Part shown: piece after piece, positions 1-12,334 of the stretch
How the letters are laid out: every line of letters starts with the position of its first letter
How positions within the stretch are numbered: position 1 is the stretch's first letter
NCBI GenBank assembly: GCA_947044405.1
Contig: CAMRHE010001070.1
Coordinates: forward strand, 62,001-126,000
Length of the DNA stretch: 64,000 nucleotides
DNA from: Leptodactylus fallax
Taxonomy: Eukaryota; Chordata; Amphibia; Anura; Leptodactylidae
Direction: 5' to 3'
Notes under the pieces: generated by a model
Database searches by the model: none
Seen by the model: only the letters and a program-made list of their open reading frames with translations
What the model was told of the DNA's origin: nothing
Made by a program: the position numbers and the translations under genes

Positions 1-3000
1 TACTGCCCCCTATGTACAAGAATATAACTACTATAATACTGCTCCTATGTACAAGAATATAACTACTATAATACTACTCCTATGTACAAGAATATAACTA
101 CAATAATACTGCCCCTATGTACAAGAATATAACTACTATAATACTGCCCCCTATGTACAAGAATATAACTACTATAATACTGCCCCCTATGTACAAGAAT
201 ATAACTACTATAATACTGCTCCTATGTACAAGAATATAACTACTATAATACTACTCCTATGTACAAGAATATAACTACTATAATACTGCTCCTATGTACA
301 AGAATATAACTACTATAATACTCCTATGTACAAGAATATAACTACTATAATACTACTCCTATGTACAAGAATATAACTACTATAATACTGCTCCTATGTA
401 CAAGAATATAACTACTATAATATTCCTATGTACAAGAATATAACTACTATAATACTACCTCCTATGTACAAGAATATAACTACTATAATACTGCTCCTAT
501 GTACAAGAATATAACTACTATAATACTACTCCTATGTACAAGAATATAACTACTATAATACTACCCCTATGTACAAGAATATAACTACTATAATACTGCT
601 CTATGTACAAGAATATAACTACTATAATACTGCTCCTATGTACAAGAATATAACTACTATAATACTACTCCTATGTACAAGAATATAACTACTATAATAC
701 TACCCCTATGTACAAGAATATAACAACTATAATACTCCCTCCTATGTACAAGAATATAACTACTATAATACTGCTGCTATGTACAAGAATATAACTACTA
801 TAATACTCCCTCCTATGTACAAGAATATAACTACTATAATACTGCTGCTATGTACAAGAATATAACTACTATAATACTACCTCCTATGTACAAGAATATA
901 ACTACTATAATACTGCCCCCTATGTACAAGAATATAACTACTATAATACTGCTCCTATGTACAAGAATATAACTACTATAATACTGCCCCCTATATACAA
1001 GAATATAACTACTATAATATTGCTCCTATGTACAAGAATATAACTACTATAATACTGCTCCTATGTACAAGAATATAACTACTATAATACTGCTCCTATG
1101 TACAAGAATATAACTACTATAATACCACCTCCTATGTACAAGAATATAACTACTATAATACTGCTCCTATGTACAAGAATATAACTACTATAATACTACC
1201 TCCTATGTACAAGAATATAACTACTATAATACTACCTCCTATGTACAAGAATATAACTACTACAATACTGCTCCTATGTACAAGAATATAATTACTATAA
1301 TACTGCCCCCTATGTACAAGAATATAACTACTATAATACTGCCCCCTATGTACAAGAATATAACTACTATAATACTGCTCCTATGTACAAGAATATAACT
1401 ACTATAATACTGCTCCTATGTACAAGAATATAACTACTATAATACTGCTCCTATGTACAAGAATATAACTACTATAATACTGCTCCTATGTACAAGAATA
1501 TAACTACTATAATACTGCTCCTATGTACAAGAATATAACTACTATAATACTACCTCCTATGTACAAGAATATAACTACTATAATACTACCCCTATGTACA
1601 AGAATATAACTACTATAATACTACCTCCTATGTACAAGAATATAACTACTATAATACTACCCCAATGTACAAGAATATAACTACTATAATACTGCTCCTA
1701 TGTACAAGAATATAACTACTATAACAGTGCCCCCTATGTAAAAGAATATAACTACTATAATACTGCCCCCTATGTACAAGAATATAACTACTATAATACT
1801 GCTGCTATGTAGAAGAATATAACTACTATAATACTACCTCCTATGTACAAGAATATAACTACTATAATACTACCTCCTATGTACAAGAATATAACTACTA
1901 TAATACTACCCCTATGTACAAGAATATAACTACTATAATACTGCCCCCTATGTACAAGAATATAACTACTATAATACTGCTCCTATGTACAAGAATATAA
2001 CTACTATAATACTGCTCCTATGTACAAGAATATAACTACTATAATACTGCCCCCTATGTACAAGAATATAACTACTATAATACTGCTCCTATGTACAAGA
2101 ATATAACTACTATAATACTGCCCCCTATGTACAAGAATATAACTACTATAATACTGCTCCTATGTACAAGAATATAACTACTATAATACTACTCCTATGT
2201 ACAAGAATATAATTACTATAATACTACTTCTATGTACAAGAATATAACTACTATAATACTGCCCCCTATGTACAAGAATATAACTACTATAATACTACCT
2301 CCTATGTACAAGAATATAACTACTATAATACTACTCCTATGTACAAGAATATAACTACTATAATACTACCTCCTATGTACAAGAATATAACTACTATAAT
2401 ACTGCCACTATGTACAAGAATATAACTACTATAATACTGCTCCTATGTACAAGAATATAACTACTATAATACTGCCCCCTATGTACAAGAATATAACTAC
2501 TATAATACTGCTCCTATGTACAAGAATATAACTACTATAATACTACTCCTATGTACAAGAATATAACTACAATAATACTGCCCCTATGTACAAGAATATA
2601 ACTACTATAATACTGCCCCCTATGTACAAGAATATAACTACTATAATACTGCCCCCTATGTACAAGAATATAACTACTATAATACTGCTCCTATGTACAA
2701 GAATATAACTACTATAATACTACTCCTATGTACAAGAATATAACTACTATAATACTGCTCCTATGTACAAGAATATAACTACTATAATACTACTCCTATG
2801 TACAAGAATATAACTACTATAATACTACCCCTATGTACAAGAATATAACTACTATAATACTGCCCTATGTACAAGAATATAACTACTATAATACTGCTCC
2901 TATGTACAAGAATATAACTACTATAATACTGCTCCTATGTACAAGAATATAACTACTATAATACTACTCCTATGTACAAGAATATAACTACTATAATACT

Positions 3001-4517
3001 ACCCCTATGTACAAGAATATAACTACTATAATACTCCCTCCTATGTACAAGAATATAACTACTATAATACTGCTGCTATGTACAAGAATATAACTACTAT
3101 AATACTACCTCCTATGTACAAGAATATAACTACTATAATACTGCTCCTACGTACAAGAATATAACTACTATAATACTACCCCTATGTACAAGAATATAAC
3201 TACTATAATACTGCCCCCTATGTACAAGAATATAACTACTATAATACTACCCCTATGTACAAGAATATAACTACTATAATACTACTCCTATGTACAAGAA
3301 TATAACTACTATAATACTGCTGCTATGTACAAGAATATAACTACTATAATACTACCTCCTATGTACAAGAATATAACTACTATAATACTGCCCCCTATGT
3401 ACAAGAATATAACTACTATAATACTACCTCCTATGTACAAGAATATAACTACTATAATACTGCTGCTATGTACAAGAATATAACTACTATAATACTACCT
3501 CCTATGTACAAGAATATAACTACTATAATACTGCCCCTATGTACAAGAATATAACTACTATAATACTGCTCCTATGTACAAGAATATAACTACTATAATA
3601 CTGCCCCCTATATACAAGAATATAACTACTATAATACTGCTCCTATGTACAAGAATATAACTATTATAATACTGCTCCTATGTACAAGAATATAACTACT
3701 ATAATACTACCTCCTATGTACAAGAATATAACTACTATAATACCACCTCCTATGTACAAGAATATAACTACTATAATACTGCTCCTATGTACAAGAATAT
3801 AACTACTATAATACTGCTCCTATGTACAAGAATATAACTACTATAATACTACCTCCTATGTACAAGAATATAACTACTATAATACTACTCCTATGTACAA
3901 GAATATAACTACTATAATACTACCTCCTATGTACAAGACTATAACTACTATAATACTGCTCTTATGTACAAGAATATAACTACTATAATACTACCTCCTA
4001 TGTACAAGACTATAACTACTATAATACTGCTCCTATGTACAAGAATATAACTACTATAATACTACCTCCTATGTACAAGAATATAACTACTATAATACTA
4101 CCTCCTATGTACAAGAATATAACTACTATAATACTGCCCCCTATGTACAAGAATATAACTACTATAATACTATAATACTGCTCCTATGTACAAGAATATA
4201 GCTACTATAATACTGCTCCTATGTACAAGAATATAACTACTATAATACTACCTCCTATGTACAAGAATATAACTACTATAATACTGCTCCCTATGTACAA
4301 GAATATAACTACTATAATACTGCCACTATGTACAAGAATATAACTACTATAATACTGCTCCTATGTACAAGAATATAACTACTATAATACTGCTCCTATG
4401 TACAAGAATATAACTACTATAATACTGCCCCCTATGTACAAGAATATAACTACTATAATACTGCCCCCTATGTACAAGAATATAACTACTATAATACTGC
4501 TCCTATGTACAAGAATA
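1..4517. repeat. 35-bp satellite array, block A1 (runs off left edge)
   Basis: Roughly 130 head-to-tail copies of a 33-36 bp AT-rich unit. The unit has a nearly invariant core of about 27 bp (starting TATGTACAAGAATATAACTA, ending CTATAATAC) and a variable C/T-rich linker of about 6-9 bp. The main linker versions read TGCTCC, TACTCC, TGCCCC, TGCCCCC and TACCTCC, and they change from copy to copy without a simple order. Copies differ from each other by single substitutions, so the array looks young or homogenised. Small open frames inside it are artefacts of 36-bp units. The same family continues at 5589-8757 and recurs in intron 2 of the gene. Confidence 0.97.
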
Positions 4518-4678
4518 CCGTGTTTCCCCGAAAATAAGACACCCCCGAAAGTAAGGCATAGGAGAGGTTTCGGAGAATTGCCTAATATAAGGCATCCCCC
4601 GAAAGTAAGGCGTATGTTCCCGAACAGAACATACGGTATATACGATATGTGAGGCCGCGGGAGAACCCCACAATCACT

Positions 4679-5022
4679 GCTATCATTATACTCGGGGGTC
4701 TTTTCAGACCCCGGAGTATAATAATCGGCGGCCCAGGGGAGGTGAGCGAACATAAAAAACTATGTGCTTACCTGTCCTTCTCCAGGCTTCGGGCCTGTTT
4801 GGTGACGTCGCAGACGTCAGCGGACGTCATTTTGCGTCGCGACGCCGGCCGGATCATGTGACGCGGCCTGGTCTAACAGTGAAGAAGGCCGGAGTAACGC
4901 ACGGGCATGCACCGGAGCGAGGAACAGGTAAGCAACGTTGTTTTTTTATGTTTCTATCCTCCCCTGGGTCTCCGATCATTATACTCTGGGGTCTGAAAAG
5001 ACCCCACAGTATAATAATTGTT
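4679..5022. repeat. Fold-back core inside the transposon, CpG-rich centre
   Basis: Two inverted arms, about 4679-4800 and 4905-5022, match each other in reverse complement. Each arm carries its own small hairpin built on GGGGTCTTTTCAGACCCC or a close variant, flanked by TATAAT-like sequence. The arms also share a CCCAGGGGAGG motif, an A-rich run and a splice-donor-like ACAGGTAAGC that faces outward on each strand. The centre (about 4800-4905) is CpG-rich and has three GACGTC motifs within 30 bp, a CRE/ATF-like core, plus the palindrome GCGTCGCGACGC. It may be a second MITE nested in the outer element. Confidence 0.7.
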
Positions 5023-5032
5023 CATGGGTGGT

Positions 5033-5218
5033 CCACTATGGGGCAAACTACTGTGTGCAGGGGCCACTATGGGGAATGATACTGTGTGCAGGGGCCACTA
5101 TGGGGAATGATACTGTGTGCAGGGGCCACTATGGGGAATGATACTGTGTGCAGGGGCCACTATGGGACATGATACTGTGTGCAGGGGCCACTATGGGATA
5201 TGATACTGTGTGCAGGGA
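5033..5218. repeat. 31-bp minisatellite, six copies
   Basis: Units start with CCACTATGGG at 5033, 5064, 5095, 5126, 5157 and 5188, exactly 31 bp apart. The array lies inside the TA-flanked transposon, directly downstream of the fold-back core. Later copies carry a few substitutions. Confidence 0.93.
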
Positions 5219-5282
5219 AATTAATGGTTTGGATTGTTATGATGATGTCCTAGAAGATGATGACATAACTGTCATTGAATAA
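5217..5282 (+). pseudogene. Possible 3' end of a transposase reading frame (fossil)
   Basis: A frame ending in the TAA at 5280-5282 reads EINGLDCYDDVLEDDDITVIE. It is a short acidic tail that stops about 300 bp before the right inverted repeat. Acidic C-termini occur in pogo/Tigger-type DDE transposases, whose elements duplicate TA on insertion, as this element does. Nothing upstream in this frame resembles a catalytic domain, because the minisatellite and fold-back core occupy that space. If the reading is right, this is a deletion derivative of an autonomous element. The call is tentative because the segment is only 21 codons. Confidence 0.35.
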
Positions 5283-5588
5283 ATTTTACTTTCTATTCGT
5301 ACCGTAAATATTGGTAAATGTACCATACTGTTAATTGTTGTACATGGAAATAATGGTACGGTAGTAAGAAATTCTTGATAGGATTCACAGTTTGTCTGGT
5401 TATGCTGGTTTGTGATGACAAATACTGTACAGTACCGTATATAATAAATGTTCATTTTTTTGTTCAGCAATAAATGTGAATTCTTCTTCATTGAAAAAAA
5501 AATAAGACATCCCCTGAAAATAAGACACAGCACATCTTTGGGAGCAAAAATTAATATAAGACGCTGTCTTATTTTCGGGGAAACAGGG

Positions 5589-8500
5589 TATAACTACTAT
5601 AATACTACCTCCTATGTACAAGAATATAACTACTATAATACTGCCCCCTATGTACAAGAATATAACTACTATAATACTGCCCCCTATGTACAAGAATATA
5701 ACTACTATAATACTGCTCCTATGTACAAGAATATAACTACTATAATACTGCCCCCTATGTACAAGAATATAACTACTATAATACTGCCCCTATGTACAAG
5801 AATATAACTACTATAATACTGCCCCTATGTACAAGAATATAACTACTATAATACTGCTCCTATGTACAAGAATATAACTACTATAATACTGCTCCTATGT
5901 ACAAGAATATAACTACTATAATACTACCTCCTATGTACAAGAATATAACTACTATAATACTACCTCCTATGTACAAGAATATAACTACTATAATACTACT
6001 CCTATGTACAAGAATATAACTACTATAATACTGCCCCCTATGTACAAGAATATAACTACTATAATACTACCTCCTATGTACAAGAGTATAACTACTATAA
6101 TACTGCCCCCTATGTACAAGAATATAACTACTATAATACTACCTCCTATGTACAAGAATATAACTACTATAATACTGCTCCTATGTACAAGAATATAACT
6201 ACTATAATACTGCTCCTATGTACAAGAATATAACTACTATAATACTGCCCCTATGTACAAGAATATAACTACTATAATACTACTCCTATGTACAAGAATA
6301 TAACTACTATAATACTGCTCCTATGTACAAGAATATAACTACTATAATACTGCTCCTATGTACAAGAATATAACTACTATAATACTGCCCCCTATGTACA
6401 AGAATATAACTACTATAATACTGCTCCTATGTACAAGAATATAACTACTATAATACTGCCCCCTATGTACAAGAATATATCTACTATAATACTGCCCCTA
6501 TGTACAAGAATATAACTACTATAATACTGCCCCTATGTACAAGAATATAACTACTATAATACTGCTCCTATGTACAAGAATATAACTACTATAATACTGC
6601 TCCTATGTACAAGAATATAACTACTATAATACTACCTCCTATGTACAAGAATATAACTACTATAATACTACTCCTATGTACAAGAATATAACTACTATAA
6701 TACTGCCCCCTATGTACAAGAATATAACTACTATAATACTACCTCCTATGTACAAGAGTATAACTACTATAATACTGCCCCCTATGTACAAGAATATAAC
6801 TACTATAATACTACCTCCTATGTACAAGAATATAACTACTATAATACTGCTCCTATGTACAAGAATATAACTACTATAATACTGCTCCTATGTACAAGAA
6901 TATAACTACTATAATACTGCCCCTATGTACAAGAATATAACTACTATAATACTACTCCTATGTACAAGAATATAACTACTATAATACTGCTCCTATGTAC
7001 AAGAATATAACTACTATAATACTGCTCCTATGTACAAGAATATAACTACTATAATACTGCCCCCTATGTACAAGAATATAACTACTATAATACTGCCCCT
7101 ATGTACAAGAATATAACTACTATAATACTGCCCCCTATGTACAAGAATATAACTACTATAATACTGCTCCTATGTACAAGAATATAACTACTATAATACT
7201 GCTCCTATGTACAAGAATATAACTACTATAATACTGCCCCCTATGTACAAGAATATAACTACTATAATACTGCCCCTATGTACAAGAATATAACTACTAT
7301 AATACTGCTCCTATGTACAAGAATATAACTACTATAATACTGCTCCCTATGTACAAGAATATAACTACTATAATACTGCTCCTATGTACAAGAATATAAC
7401 TACTATAATACTGCTCCTATGTACAAGAATATAACTACTATAATACTGCTCCTATGTACAAGAATATAACTACTATAATACTGCTCCTATGTACAAGAAT
7501 ATAACTACTATAATACTGCCCCCTATGTACAAGAATATAACTACTATAATACTACCTCCTATATACAAGAATATAACTACTATAATACTGCTCCTATGTA
7601 CAAGAATATAACTACTATAATACTGCCTCCTATGTACAAGAATATAACTACTATAATACTGCCTCCTATGTACAAGAATATAACTACTATAATACTGCTC
7701 CTATGTACAAGAATATAACTACTATAATACTACTCCTATGTACAAGAATATAACTACTATAATACTGCTCCTATGTACAAGAATATAACTACTATAATAC
7801 TGCCTCCTATGTACAAGAATATAACTACTATAATACTGCTCCTATGTACAAGAATATAACTACTATAATACTGCCCCCTATGTACAAGAATATAACTACT
7901 ATAATACTGCTCCTATGTACAAGAATATAACTACTATAATACTGCTCCTATGTACAAGAATATAACTACTATAATACTACCTCCTATGTACAAGAATATA
8001 ACTACTATAATACTACCTCCTATGTACAAGAATATAACTACTATAATACTGCCCCCTATGTACAAGAATATAACTACTATAATACTGCCCCCTATGTACA
8101 AGAATATAACTACTATAATACTACTCCTATGTACAAGAATATAACTACTATAATACTACCTCCTATGTACAAGAATATAACTACTATAATACTACCTCCT
8201 ATGTACAAGAATATAACTACTATAATACTGCCCCCTATGTACAAGAATATAACTACTATAATACTGCCCCCTATGTACAAGAATATAACTACTATAATAC
8301 TGCTCCTATGTACAAGAATATAACTACTATAATACTGCTCCCTATGTACAAGAATATAACTACTATAATACTGCCCCCTATGTACAAGAATATAACTACT
8401 ATAATACTACCTCCTATGTACAAGAATATACCTACTATAATACTACCTCCTATGTACAAGAATATAACTACTATAATACTGCTCCTATGTACAAGAATAT

Positions 8501-8757
8501 AACTACTATAATACTGCTCCTATGTACAAGAATATAACTACTATAATACTACCTCCTATGTACAAGAATATAACTACTATAATACTGCCCCCTATATACA
8601 AGAATATAACTACTATAATACTGCTCCTATGTACAAGAATATAACTTCTATAATACTACTCCTATGTACAAGAATATAACTACTATAATACTGCCTCTAT
8701 GTACAAGAATATAACTACTATAATACTGCTCCTATGTACAAGAATATAACTACTATA
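5589..8757. repeat. 35-bp satellite array, block A2
   Basis: Continuation of block A1 on the far side of the transposon, with about 90 units of the same core and linkers. It contains higher-order duplication. A variant unit with CAAGAGTATA occurs at 6081 and again at 6753, 672 bp apart, with matching neighbours on both sides. A shorter 179-bp period (five units) is seen around 7950-8320. The array ends in a degenerate unit at about 8750, followed by unique AT-rich sequence. Confidence 0.97.
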
Positions 8758-10173
8758 CTAGTATATTTATATATGTCATTGATCAGTAGGTGGCGGTATG
8801 ATGAGTTCTCTGTGCCCGGGTAGACTGGCAGGTTCTGGCACCGCCACATACACTTATCATACATTTGCACTGCTGCAACTTCCTGCACTTGGCTCCCGGC
8901 GGTTGGTGACACGTACAGGCGATGTGCGTTGCGCTCTGACACATTTCCTCGTGTTAACACCTTCAGATTTGATAAACAATCTTATTTTTGGGGCTGTTCT
9001 GTAAGTCTCCAGGTGTAGCTCCTTCACAGCTGTGGCGCCCCCTCCCTCAGAGCTCTTACACTGCTCAGAATGGTTTATGGGCTCTGGGTCTTCAGGTTGC
9101 CCAGCTGCAATTGTGGCCATATTGGCAGGCACACAGCTTTCCCAAACACAGATATAGAATGCAAAAGGAATTGTTAACTAGTAGAAGTCAATGACTTGAG
9201 GATTTACATGTTTTGGGTTCTGTCCCCCCATAATCCTGCGCAGGGGCCCCCAGGGGTGTTAGGGCCCCCTCCAGCCGCTCTCTGCACTACCCCCACCCCC
9301 TTACTCTCAGTAATGGCCGCTGATTGAACGTGCAGATAATTTTAGGTAATTTATTTTTATCTCAGGGCCAAGGCCGGGACAGGGACGTGCGAGGAGCGGG
9401 TGTCAGATCTCCAGTAACTCCGCAGATCATTACATATCACTAAAAGTGTTTCTGCTCCCCCGGCTTATTGGGAATGTTTCTATATTCTACATTACACATA
9501 TCCCGATTATACCAGGAATCCTCGCTTACTTAGAGCGCTGTTCATCCTGAGCTGCCTGGTTCATCAACAGAATTACAGAACAGCAGTAAAGACTGACACA
9601 AAGGTCGAAGAGTAGGAAAATGGAATTGTGAAGAGGGAGCCGATAACATATGTAATAGTCCAGATGTATCTGCCAGTATGGAGACAAAATTCACAATGTG
9701 AACCCCCCAGATACAGACCTGAAGATTTGGTCTAGACCCAGGGCTGAACCAATGACCCCAGTGCTGCGGGGTATACATGACGCTCACTAAAATTTTTATT
9801 ACTGACAAATTTATTTGCAAAGTCTCCGGGCACAATAAGGAATTTTATTATTTTTAACCATTAGTGGGACGTTTGCCAGCGCCGGGTCTTGTGACCTGCC
9901 GCCATATAATGAGATCATGCATAAAGTCAGACATGTAGCCGGGCACATGGACGGGCATTGATTCATGGTTATGACTGTTACATTGTAGCGTGGTAATTAA
10001 ATATGGCAACATCTACGCAGAGGGGTGCAGGGCTGGGTAACTAATACCCAGCGCCCTGTATGGAGTACATAGTGCCCCCTTGTGGAAGGAATTTGTGACA
10101 ACCCTATACTAGAACGGTGCTGTACCAATCAGCCCCATAGATGGCCACCGATCCAGCATCGATTACTGATGGT
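8758..10173. other. Intergenic stretch with no supported gene
   Basis: Mixed unique sequence without convincing coding potential; the open frames are short and overlap on both strands. About 9090-9190 carries a fragment (GGCCATATTGGCAGGCACAC, then AGCTTTCCCA) of a dispersed family seen again in intron 1 near 18935-18980, 24690, 25090, 33640, 39670 and 54400. Confidence 0.6.
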
Positions 10174-10488
10174 AGGGTCACTATTATACATTCCCCCACA
10201 ATTCCATGCTCTAGGTTCACTATTATACATTCCCCCACAATTCCATGCTCTAGGGTCACTATTATACATTCCCCCACAATTCCATGCTCTAGGGTCACTA
10301 TTATACATTCCCCCACAATTCCATGCTCTAGGGTCACTATTATACATTCCCCCACAATTCCATGCTCTAGGGTCACTATTATACATTCCCCCACAATTCC
10401 ATGCTCTAGGGTCACTATTATACATTCCCCCACAATTCCATGCTCTAGGGTCACTATTATACATTCCCCCACAATTCCATGCTATAGG
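10174..10488. repeat. 39-bp minisatellite, eight copies
   Basis: Eight nearly identical units containing TCACTATTATACATTCCCCC and ACAATTCCATGCTCTAG. Because 39 is divisible by three, the array has no stops in several frames and gives false 120-250 residue open frames on both strands with a 13-residue period. Confidence 0.96.
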
Positions 10489-10598
10489 GTTCACTTTTTT
10501 GCATGCTCCCACAATAGAGCACATGTTCATCCAGATCTTCATGGTTCATGTATGGTGGAACAGAAGAGAAGAGAAGCAAGGGGAGCAGATTTACCATT

Positions 10599-10923
10599 CA
10601 GTGTTTGGCCCCCTTCCACTACCAGAGGATCCTCCGTTGGGCTCAGACTCTAACACAATAATGGTCCAGCAGAAGACACCCAAATGTGAAGGGTACTGTG
10701 GTCTATATCCTAGGGCAGGGGTAGGCAACCTTCGGCACTCCAGCTGTTGTAAAACTACAACTCCCAGCATGCATACTTGCTCTGCTGTTCTTGGTACTCC
10801 CATGGAAGTGAATGGAGCATGTTGGGAGTTGTAGTTTCACAGCAGCTGGAGTGCCGAAGGTTGCTGATCCCTGTCCTAGGGGTTACTGGAGAGTGGGCCC
10901 CAAGGAGCCTCAGTCCGACACTG
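10599..10923 (+). repeat. Dispersed repeat family R, copy 1 (interrupted by a MITE)
   Basis: Sequence running from CAGTGTTTGGCCC to CAGTCCGACACTG, with short inverted ends of the CAGTGT..GACTG type. It contains the motifs CCAGAGGATCCTCC, AATGGTCCAGCAGAAGACAC and GTGGGCCCC. The same family occurs at 14838-14999 (minus), 21609-21791 (plus) and 61435-61597 (minus). This copy is split at TCCTAGGG by the hAT-type MITE. I infer a short non-autonomous DNA element. Confidence 0.75.
10716..10873. mobile_element. hAT-type MITE with perfect 8-bp target duplication
   Basis: A 158-bp element starting CAGGGGTAGGCAACC and ending GGTTGCTGATCCCTG. The two arms are inverted copies over about 60 bp and include the abundant CTACAACTCCCAGCATGC motif. 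Both sides carry TCCTAGGG (10708-10715 and 10874-10881), an 8-bp target duplication typical of hAT transposons. The related repeat copy at 21609-21791 keeps the uninterrupted TCCTAGGGG site, which confirms the insertion. It has no coding capacity. Confidence 0.92.
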
Positions 10924-11394
10924 CCCGATTCTATAATACATATGTACAGTCCAGCCAAAAAATTGAAACCTGTTCTGTTTCTGTCCCCCAAAGCTGAAAC
11001 AGTTAACACCATAGTCAGCCATTTTGCAGGTTACGAGGAGCTGCAGTTGGTCACCCGGTCACCCAACGTTTATATAAGTCCCTCCCCTGCTCTGTTTTTC
11101 GCGCCTACACTAAGGTAAGAACGCCCACATGACAGCCCACGTGCACCCTGGGATATGGCGGCTTTACATTCATGTATAGAGAGATTCTTGTATCTGAGCA
11201 GATGATTTTTGTGACTGTTTTTCCAGTTTTCTTTACTGATTTTTTGGCTTCTTTGCCTCTTTTCTTGCACACGGATGAGACTACGCGACAGACGGACTTT
11301 CCAGATTTATATTTCGCCATCCTGATATTACGCTGTAACTGGGTGAAAAGCCCTGAATTAGGACAAAAGGAGAACAAAGCCCATCAACATCTAT
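10924..11394. other. Intergenic stretch; TATA-like motif at 11071
   Basis: No supported coding region. A TATATAAG at 11071-11078 is followed, 36 bp after its last base, by a good splice-donor-like sequence, AAGGTAAGAA, with GT at 11115. I saw no matching exon or acceptor downstream, so I do not call a promoter. Confidence 0.4.
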
Positions 11395-12160
11395 GACCAC
11401 TCTGCTGGGACTTGTAGTTCTACAGCTCAGGGGCATAGCTATACAAGACCAGCATTATAAATGGCGCATTGCACTGCAGCCAATAGACACAGATCACTCA
11501 CAAGCCACTATGCTGGGACTTGTAGTGCTATAGCAATTAGACATAGTGACTATGGCAAGACACTATGCTGAGACTTGTAGTTCTAAAGCCAGTAGCCCAG
11601 AACCACTGGTACTTGTAGTTCTACAGCCTATAGACATAAGACACTGATAAACTTCTATGTCGGGACTTGTAGTTCTGCTGATATACATACACCACTGACA
11701 AGCCACTATGCTGGGACTAGTAGTTCTACAGCCAATAGGCATAGAACACTTACAATTTGTTAAGCTGGGTCTTGTAGTTCTACAGCCAATAGACACAAAA
11801 CACTTACAAGTTGATATGCTGGGACTTGTAGTTCTGCTGCTAATGAGCATAGACCAATGACAAGTCACTATGCTCAGATTTTTAGTTCTACAGCATTTTC
11901 AAACTGCTATGCTGGGACTTGTAGTTCTACAGCCCATAGAGACAGAACACTGGCAAGAAACTATGCTGAGATTTGGAGATAAACCACTGGCAAGCTATGA
12001 TGCTGAGACTTCTAGTTCTACAGACGGTAGATATTAACCCCTGACAACCCAGTAATTCTACTCCACTAGATATGGACCACACTGACAAACAATTATTCTG
12101 AGACTTGTGGATGGACAAGTTACTATGCTGGGACTTGTAGTTCTACAAGAAGCAGAATAG
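11395..12160. repeat. Degenerate 50-56 bp minisatellite
   Basis: About 13 diverged units containing ATGCTGGGACTTGTAGTTCT, followed by ACAGCCAATAGACATAGAAC-like text and CACTGACAAG. Unit length varies and copies differ at many sites, so the array is older than its neighbours. The GCTGGGACTTGTAGTT core resembles the inner arm of the hAT-type MITE at 10716-10873. Confidence 0.85.
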
Positions 12161-12334
12161 CAGCTCTCAGCTTACCCTGCCTGAGATGAAGTGCATTTAA
12201 TGACTCCTTCCATATTATGCCTGGTACAATTACAATCTGCCCGGTAGACAATGCACAGTGCCCACCCTGTGCCAGCCACTCCCTCATCAAACTGATCCAC
12301 AGCCAAGGATAGCACTAGTGCTAGAGACCCTGAA

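Larger units (their letters stand above)
4518..5588. mobile_element. Non-autonomous TA-flanked DNA transposon inserted in the satellite
   Basis: The left end reads CCGTGTTTCCCCGAAAATAA and the right end is its inverse with one mismatch, giving terminal inverted repeats of about 24 bp. The element is bordered by TA on both sides (4516-4517 and 5589-5590). Removing it and one TA restores an ordinary satellite unit, so this is a clean insertion. Secondary copies of the CCGAAA(A/G)TAAG motif lie inside both ends (about 4548-4610 and 5500-5530). A TA target duplication is typical of the Tc1/mariner/pogo superfamily. The exact family is not assigned. Inside are a fold-back segment, a 31-bp minisatellite and a short acidic coding tail, each listed separately. 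Confidence 0.88.

Noticed and set aside
4382..4753. 123-codon minus-strand frame across the satellite and transposon end
   Set aside because: It is mostly satellite translation and crosses an insertion boundary, so it cannot be an old gene.
10082..10834. 250-codon frame with a 13-residue repeat
   Set aside because: It is produced by the eight-copy 39-bp array plus a chance open extension into family R and the MITE.
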